A stretch of 64,000 nt of DNA from Annulohypoxylon bovei var. microspora (lineage: Eukaryota; Ascomycota; Sordariomycetes; Xylariales; Hypoxylaceae): the NCBI GenBank assembly GCA_022836615.1, contig MU405280.1:140427-204426 (forward strand), given 5' to 3'. The notes below the pieces were generated by a model. That model was given only the letters and a program-made list of their open reading frames with translations. It did not search any database and had not been told where the DNA came from. A program made the translations under genes and the position numbers. Each line of letters starts with the position of its first letter. The first letter of the stretch is position 1. Below are positions 57,485 to 64,000 of the stretch, in pieces.

Positions 57485-59965
57485 TCAATGGTTAAGAAAC
57501 CCTTCCAATTCCGCTTTCGCATCGTCTGACTCTTGTTCGCTCTCCTCATCATCATCCTCTTCCTCTTCTTCGGATTCTTCCTCCTCAGACTCCTCTTCCT
57601 CTTCCCCACTCTCTTGTTCTTCCTCGGCCTCCTCTTCCTCTTCCTCTTCACCCTCGTCCTCGGCAAGCCAATCGTCCAAAGTCTTCGCTCCAGTCCCCGG
57701 CGCCGTGGCGGATAACCCATTGCTCCTGGCCCCGGCTCCTCGCGCATCCCCGAGCATCTGCGCCGCAGGCACGACCCTCTTCTCGTCTGCGTACTCGTTC
57801 CTGACGCCCTCGGTGTTCCGTAGCTTCGGGTCCGGCTCGCGGCCCTCTGGGACCCAGCCGGGCAGGGGTTCGTAGCCGCGGAGACCGTGCACGCCGCCGC
57901 CGCCCGCAAGGACCAGCGCCGAGGAACCTAGCGCGAAACCCCTGCGCGTCTCCGACGGGCTGGGCGCCTGGGGCGCGGGCTTCGGCGCGAGGAGCATGAG
58001 GGTCGCGAGCTGGGGTACGCTTAGTAGTGTTTTGTACAGGCGCGTGCGGTCGCGTAGGTCGTATGATGTGTCGTAGCGGACGAGTAGTAGAACGTAATTC
58101 CACAGACGGGTTATTGGGTGGTCTTCTGAGTTGGGAGGGGGTTCCTGGCTCTCCTCGTCCGACTTCTGTGCTTCAGTTACTCGGTTGAGATGATGTAAGT
58201 ACACTTTCGCGGCTAGCAGGACTATCTGCCGCTTGGCGACCTCCGACTCGTCTGCGAATCCCTTAAGGAGTATGCGCAGCACGTCGGCTGCGATGTTGTC
58301 CTCGCCGTTCAGACTGGAAAATTCGCCAACGAGCCAGATAATCGTTGCGCGCGCTTGTGGATCGGTCGCGGAATCGAGATTCTTCGCTAATCGCACGACT
58401 GTCCCTACATGCGCTTGAGGGTCTTGTTGGATAAGGTGTCGTATTACTGTTAAGGACTCAGCCGCTAGCGTGCCGTCCAAACTCGTTATTTGCCCAAGCA
58501 GAAGTCGCATACACCGGGGCGCAGTGGCAGGGTCTCCCTGCGCGCAGCGGCCAATAGCTCTCACTGCTTCGCGGACAAGCGACTTATTCGTCCCTCGAGA
58601 AAAGTGTTCGAGCTCATTGAGGATAAGGCTCTTCGTCTGCAAAGGGCTGTGGGGGAAGATTAATGTGAGTACTTCAAGTTTTAGCTCCCATACCGGAGCT
58701 GTGTCAGTAGCGCGAACAAGGAAATGGGACGCATGTCTGACGAAAGACTCCGGATGGGCCAGACAGACGGATACTATATTGTAGAGGGCAACCTGCTGGA
58801 TATCTTGCGCTCCTCGTAGAAGAGCGACCAGGGGACCAACAGCAGCTTTCGTGTATTCGGCAGTGCCTACGTCCACGTAGCAGCGCGCCACAGCCACCAC
58901 AACTCCAGAGTTTCTACTCTGAAGAAGTGGCTTGATCCCGTTAAGCAACAAGACAAGATCTGGGTCGAGGACAACTACTTGTTCCCCTTCCGACACAGAT
59001 TCCGAAGAAGCATCCCCGTAGAAGTCCTGAAGATCTGTTGACTTGTCCTTTGCTTTCGAACTCCTCGTCCGCCTTGGAAAGCATTTCCGAGCGTAGATTG
59101 ACATCATCTTTAGCATCGCAAGTTGGCTCCATTCGTCCATATCGACGATCTTTTTTACTAGACTTCTATAGTGCTTGTGGATCAAGTCCACTCTGTCGGG
59201 ACATATTTCCATGAAAGCGCTAACGGCAGCACCTGCAACAAAGTACTGCTTGTCACCTAGGAGCGTCGTTAGGTTTTCTAGCAATTGCGGGAGAGTGCTC
59301 GGTTCTAGACGATAACATTTCGGAATAGCAAGAGCAGCGGCTTTGCGCACGTGGGGAGACATGTCGACTACACCCTTTTTGATAGCTAACGAGACGATTT
59401 GACTGATGACTGGAACTCGAATTCCGGACATTGTGCGCAGAGCGAGGGCTCGTACTTGTGGGTTCGAATCTGACAAGGATTTCTGGATAGTATTAATGGA
59501 TAATAGGGCCATATCTGGTTCCTGTTCGGCATGGTGAATAAGGTATATATACACGAGTTTCTTGATTTCGAGGTTCGGCGATGCGACATTCTTGACGACA
59601 GAAGAGAAGAAGGGTAGGGTTTTCTGCTGGCGGTACATCATCTGGTTAAGTAGGATCGATCAGCCGGCGCACTCTAGTAGTCGACGAGGGGAAGTTGAGA
59701 AGTTGAGAAGTTGAATGCGTACAGAGATGACGCGCCGGAGTCCGTCGAGCACCTCACGATCATTTCGGCTGTCTAGTAATTTCTTAAGTTGTGCTATAGG
59801 TAATGTTCGTGTGGTGCTTCGAGAGCTCCGGGCGGCTTGGGCTGCGTCGAGGGTGAGCTCCCGAGCTACGGGCATAAATGTCAGCTCGCCTGACTTGCGC
59901 GATCCTTAGATATAGACATTCTTACCGTTCTCGAGTAAATTGGATATTCGAGAAATAGACTCCAT
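57485..59965 (-). CDS. AP-3 adaptor complex, beta subunit
   Basis: A large subunit of the AP-3 coat that sorts membrane cargo from Golgi/endosomes to the vacuole. Exons 59965-59926, 59865-59723 and 59641-57485 give 779 residues. The joins give MESISRISNLLEN-ARELTLD and REVLDGLRRVIS-MMYRQQKTLPFFSSVVKN, as in fungal AP-3 beta. The adaptin N-terminal region follows: SPNLEIKKLVYIYLIHHAEQ, NPQVRALALRTMSGIRV, SPHVRKAAALAIPK. The C-terminus is a long Glu/Asp run (DEGEEEEEEEAEEEQESGEE), the acidic hinge. The ear domain known from animal proteins is absent; fungal members are often short too. The symbol in yeast is APL6. Confidence 0.93.
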
Positions 59966-60395
59966 GATGTATGTGTAGGTACGCGCATACAGCTAGTAAG
60001 CTGTTGCGTCGGTCGCGTTATTCGTGAATTCTTTATAGGAGTGTGTGACGTCGGTGGAAGAAAGTTGAATGTTGAGCTCCAGGGCTTTTGGTGGGGCTTT
60101 TCTAGGTCCGTCTTTTTGTGGAACCCCTTGCTCCATCTATCCATCGCAACCTCCCTGCTCCATAACCTCCGTACTCCGTCTGCCTTCCGTCTTTTAACCA
60201 ACTCTATCCGAGGAGACCCCGGGTTCAAACTTACAACTTACTTACTTGTGTCATGAACACCATCATTTGGAGATATACATAATATAGATATGCTCAATTC
60301 AAACCAGACATGAAGAAGCCGAGCGAATATTTCGGATCTCAGTATTAAGACTGCCTACCTATATATAGGATGGTCATTATGAGGTCACGATATCC
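59966..60395. promoter_or_regulatory. Divergent promoter between AP-3 beta and the RecA-like protein
   Basis: The two start codons face outward, about 430 bases apart. No coding exon is apparent. Confidence 0.4.
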
Positions 60396-61181
60396 ATGTC
60401 TTCGGCATCTTTTCTCTTCCTATCTCCAGCATTGCCTTCTGAACTTCTCACTTATATCCTAAATCATCACGTCTATCCGACTACTCTTATTATATGCTCC
60501 TCTCGTTCGGACTTTATTGCAGCCCTCGCGAATGATGTGCTTCAAAACGTAACATGTCCCGAGGCAGTTCCTGTTGAGCATGGGACAGAAACTCCGCCGC
60601 CTGGCGCTGCGCTGGATGCTCAGGGGGTCGATCAGGAGCAGACTAGACGGAAACATCGACTCCTATCCTCTCCACTCTACCAAGTTGCTACATCACGGCA
60701 CATTCGTGTAATATATGTCCCCACAGTCACGCATCTCCGCGCCTATCTGTCCGTCTTCTCACCGGACGATTCTAAAACCCCAGCTCCACCAGCTAATTTT
60801 AACGCTTCGGGGAGACACGCGCCTCATATAATATTATATGGGTTCCTGGAGATACATCGCGACACTAGCGAATGGAGCGCACAGGGTCTTGGAAATTCCG
60901 CCTCTACGCTGGTAGAACTGGGTCATCGGTCGAAGTGGCAGACGATCATCATCGAGCCCCAGAAGCACAACTCTACAAACCCGTTTGAGGATATGCTTAA
61001 AGAGAGCGTTCCCTTTCTAAGCGGTGGCGGTCGGAAGCTAGGTCCCGACTCGGAGGAGGGTGGTTGGACCGGCCGGACTGTCGAATTGGGAAGAGTCATG
61101 AAAAGATGGTTTCATTTCCGACGTGGAGAGTGGGATATACGCTCTGAAGACAATGAAGAAATATCTGATAAGAAAGGATGA
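60396..61181 (+). CDS. RecA-fold-like protein without a Walker A motif, possible RAD51-paralogue type
   Basis: A single exon encodes 261 residues. The order of elements looks like a RecA core: a helix-strand start LPSELLTYILNHHVYPTTLI followed by ICSSRSDFIAAL, where the P-loop would be. Then LLSSPLYQVATSRHIRVIYV followed by PTVTHLRAYLSVF, then APHIILYGFLEIHRDTSEWS, a Walker B-like strand, and WQTIIIEP. The end RWFHFRRGEWDI resembles C-termini of some DNA-repair ATPase relatives. No GxxxxGK[S/T] is present. Such degenerate proteins include Csm2/Psy3 (Shu complex) and Elp5/Elp6. I cannot say which, or whether any applies; function is unknown. Confidence 0.6.
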   Translation: MSSASFLFLSPALPSELLTYILNHHVYPTTLIICSSRSDFIAALANDVLQNVTCPEAVPVEHGTETPPPGAALDAQGVDQEQTRRKHRLLSSPLYQVATSRHIRVIYVPTVTHLRAYLSVFSPDDSKTPAPPANFNASGRHAPHIILYGFLEIHRDTSEWSAQGLGNSASTLVELGHRSKWQTIIIEPQKHNSTNPFEDMLKESVPFLSGGGRKLGPDSEEGGWTGRTVELGRVMKRWFHFRRGEWDIRSEDNEEISDKKG

Positions 61182-61376
61182 AAGACAATCTTGATGAATA
61201 GGTATTTTGGCTCTTTTTCGGATACTGGAGACTTTGATTCCAATAATGAACCACTTCGTGTAAATAAATATACAAACAGCCTGGGCCTTGATTGTTGGCT
61301 CTCAGCACCTCAACGCCTGCCGTGGTATCCCGTCATGGTCTCATCGCACATGCACCAAACAGATATCGCATAGTAA

Positions 61377-62821
61377 TCAAGTAGCCTGTTCCATCTCTGT
61401 GATGTACAGCTTGATGTGGGACTCCATCTTCAGATACTCATCGTACGCCGCGTGGACCTCGTTTTCGATGTTCTCTTTAAGATCCAGCATCTATTTCCAT
61501 GTTAGTAATCTATCAAAGTAAACAGTTAACATAAACGGGGCAAGCTTACCTTCTTTTCTGTTTGTTCGATCCGAACTCTTCTTCTCTCAATCTCGGTGCC
61601 CTTCACCGCTCTCTCCTCTGTCAACTTCTTGTGCAATGCTCGGAGCTCCTCCATCTTCTCCTTGGCTTCCTGGGCCTTTTCCCGGCTTTGATCGCGGAGT
61701 TTCTCTGTTCGCTCATTCCACTTGCTTAACTGCCTTTGAAGCAACGCCTCTGTTCTCTCTACTTCTCTGACGTTGTTGCCACGATCTGATAACGCGTCTC
61801 GTTGCTTCGAATTTCTGGCATTTTCCTCCTCCTCCTTAGTCAGCTCGTTCGCGATCTCATCTAAGAGTTTGATGCATGATGCCACGTCTGTCGACACGAC
61901 TCCGAAGGAATCGGTTGAGGTTTGCAACGCCCTTGCTCGTCGGTCTAGGGAGTCTATGTGTGACTTGTCCCCGTTGAGAGTATTGTTAAGCTCTGCCAGA
62001 CTTGTCTGCAGTGCCTGAGGACTTTGTAGGGTGTATGGTCGCAACTTGGCGCTTTCCTGCTTGAGCAACATCTTCTCAGTTGTTTTTTGCTCCAACCTCT
62101 GAGCTAGGTCTCCCTTCTTCGTCTTGGCCTCTTCTAATCGCATCGCGACCTTCTCCTGGTTTCGTCGTAGTTCCAATAGGGTCTTCTTTAACTCCTCATT
62201 TCGTTCGGTCTTCTCGCGCACCTGAGCTTCCATCGCTCTCCGGTTATGTCGCATCTCGTCCAACCTAGATTCCATATCTTGGTTCTCGCCATACAACGTC
62301 TCGATCCGCGCCTTGGTCTGCTCGGCCTTGTTAAAATGCTCATCAATAACATTGGTCTGGCTCTCGCGGAATCGAACGAAGTTGATTAGGTAGCTGAAAA
62401 TCTTCACGAGACGCGGGTGTGTGGGCTTATATAAGTCGGAGAAGCTAAAGTCGGTGATGCCACACTCGAGAAGTAGTTTGCGCAATGATACATAGAAACC
62501 TAGTAGGTTGCGTGTGTCGGGAGGCACGATGTCGGTGAACTCGCCACAGACATCCTCGGCGGCAGCGCGCATAGCCGGCTCGACGGTCTCGCGTGTCGCA
62601 TTTAACAGCAATTCAGCGAACCATTCGAAGATCATCTGTACTTGGAGAGGATTAGGCTTCTGCAGGTCGGCGACGTTAAAAGGGATCCCGATGTCTGTTA
62701 TACACCCGACGATCTCCTTATCCGGTAGCCGCATGAATGCATCGGCTTCTTCCTCCTTCTTGCGCGTGCGCGATTGGGTTTGCGCCGGTGGGATTATCGA
62801 CATTCGCGGATTGTACGCCAT
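61377..62821 (-). CDS. Kinetochore protein NUF2 (NDC80 complex)
   Basis: It is a subunit of the NDC80 complex that attaches kinetochores to spindle microtubules. Exons 62821-61550 and 61490-61377 give 461 residues, the usual NUF2 length. The calponin-homology head includes [20 protein letters not shown], then [20 protein letters not shown] and [20 protein letters not shown], followed by FRESQ. From about residue 160 on the protein is a long coiled coil. The intron (61549-61491) joins EQTEKK to [20 protein letters not shown]. An alternative start at the seventh codon (MSIIPPA) is possible. Confidence 0.95.
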
Positions 62822-63908
62822 GATCGCGATGTTAGGTATTTGCGATCGTCCTTTGAAGGTCTTGTGGAGTTCGTGTATGTCTTCTAAAATATTAATTACT
62901 CCAGTGTAGTATCGAAGCGGAAATATTATTTCGATAATCCGTTCCAGATTGTTAACTTCTAAGGTTATTGAATTGAATAGTTGATCGAAAGAGGTTTAGA
63001 GAAATGGATGTTTTGGTACGGTTGCTATGTGGGGGTGAGTAAACAATTGATTACCTAATAGTTGATTAGGTCAGCTTTTCTGATTGGTCCGATGCTCTTG
63101 CTCTGAAAAGCCGCTATGAAGCTTATCCCTTCTCCACTAAAAGTCCACTCCATAGCTCATGATCGTAACTAATCGGATAATTTGACCGATTTCATATTAT
63201 CAATGGATTGCTTTGAGAATTGCTGAAAGGCCTGTGAGCGGAGTTGAAGTTAATGGTTGTAATCACTACAAAAAGCAAAAGTTTAGTGCCCAGATGGTAT
63301 CAGATATGTAGGTACCTAATATATATACTATTAGGCCTGAAAAAGGGGGAAAGACGAAGACAGAAGGTATATCGTAAGAACGCTCATTACCTACATAATA
63401 TACCTACCTAGGCAGTACGGAAGTAATCTAAGGGGATAATTATTTGTTCATGATTCAGCAGGACTATCGACTTCGTAGCTGCTAATGAACGTTGACTTCG
63501 TCCAGTCCAATTTTACTTTGGCAGAAGGCTCCAACGAACTCACGAATCACGGAATGAACATTCTAATACATACCTGGGTATCTAATAACATCGTCGTATA
63601 TTTCATTATCAATAAAAGTTGGATATCACATGGATTCCTACCTATCCCCTATGCAAGTAGTACGATATCACATTGGGTTTTACAACAATACTACTATCCG
63701 TCTGTGGGGTGTATACTAGTCTCACTATCGTCGAGCTAAGTAACTCTACCAGTCTGTGCGTCGAAGGAACTGTATGTAATATCTTCTAATGATTCCAGAT
63801 TAAATATGAACATCCGTGAAAAAAAGCCAATATAGTCATGAACTCCAATCTCTTGAGAATAGTATGAATGCTTTGTTAAAGGATTTGAGCTTGTTGATAC
63901 TGATAATA
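62822..63908. other. Intergenic region upstream of NUF2
   Basis: The first part is the NUF2 promoter. The rest is AT-rich with a CCTACCTAGGCAG motif near 63404. The frame at 63485-63739 is not protein-like. No gene was seen. Confidence 0.4.
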
Positions 63909-64000
63909 CAGTAAACCCTGTCCATAACGATGCTACTACATAACGATACCTTGATATAACGATTTATTTTGCTGTACATCTGAATTTTGTATGAGAAATA
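63909..64000. mobile_element. Likely terminus of a pogo/Fot1-like Tc1-mariner element (cut by the window edge)
   Basis: After a TA dinucleotide (63907-63908) the sequence reads CAGTAAACCCTGTCCATAAC, then CTACATAACGA and GATATAACGA. Repeated ATAACGA units near an ACAGTA...CCC start are typical of pogo/Fot1-like terminal inverted repeats in fungi. The body and other end lie outside the window. Confidence 0.55.

Noticed and set aside
1..64000. CRISPR arrays, prokaryotic operons or phage genes
   Set aside because: No spaced direct repeats of that kind, and the whole window has spliced fungal genes.

Overview
This window is nuclear DNA of a filamentous ascomycete (Pezizomycotina, most likely Sordariomycetes). 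Genes are split by short introns of about 40-80 nt, with GTAAGT-like donors, CTAAC-like branch sites and YAG acceptors. Many products belong to families typical of these fungi: an RTA1-like membrane protein, a BQT4-type APSES protein, a LYC1-like acetyltransferase, a Fungal_trans_2 regulator, a BUD3-type RhoGEF and PPG1 phosphatase. The species cannot be read from the sequence.

Layout, left to right. 1-90: the last codons of the Rieske iron-sulfur protein. 2.3-3.9 kb: a secreted Ala-rich protein in five exons. 4.4-4.75 kb: a Gypsy-type integrase relic. 5.6-8.5 kb: a transcription factor convergent with a short-chain dehydrogenase. 9.9-14 kb: prolyl-tRNA synthetase divergent from chaperonin CCT1. 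15.2-16.4 kb: LYC1-like acetyltransferase. 17.6-20.2 kb: an RBR-type E3 ligase. 22.6-28.5 kb: a short DCC1-like cohesion gene divergent from a 1522-residue BUD3-like RhoGEF. 29.4-34.3 kb: importin-9/KAP114 divergent from REV7. 34.6-35.8 kb: proteasome regulator PI31. 37.4-38 kb: an unrecognised Cys-rich/acidic protein. 39-41.5 kb: a Pro-rich zinc-knuckle protein. 44-45 kb: PPG1. 45.5-47.5 kb: Rho-GDI with a possible alternative first exon. 49.4-50.8 kb: BQT4-like protein. 51.4-53.1 kb: two non-autonomous DNA transposons. 53.4-54.7 kb: 3-hydroxyisobutyrate dehydrogenase. 55.7-57 kb: RTA1-like protein. 57.5-60 kb: AP-3 beta. 60.4-61.2 kb: a RecA-fold-like unknown. 61.4-62.8 kb: kinetochore NUF2. 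63.9 kb to the end: the likely end of a pogo/Fot1-like transposon, cut by the window edge.

This is mostly a housekeeping neighbourhood, not a biosynthetic cluster. Loose functional themes are Rho signalling and polarity (BUD3, Rho-GDI, PPG1), chromosome biology (DCC1, REV7, BQT4, NUF2, the RecA-like protein) and protein quality control (CCT1, RBR ligase, PI31). Nothing shows co-regulation except several divergent promoters. The most distinctive signals are a pair of neighbouring Mutator-like miniature elements, each flanked by a perfect 11-bp target duplication; a 209-codon open frame inside the first Rho-GDI intron that runs in frame into exon 2; and a DCC1-like gene lacking the middle of the usual protein.
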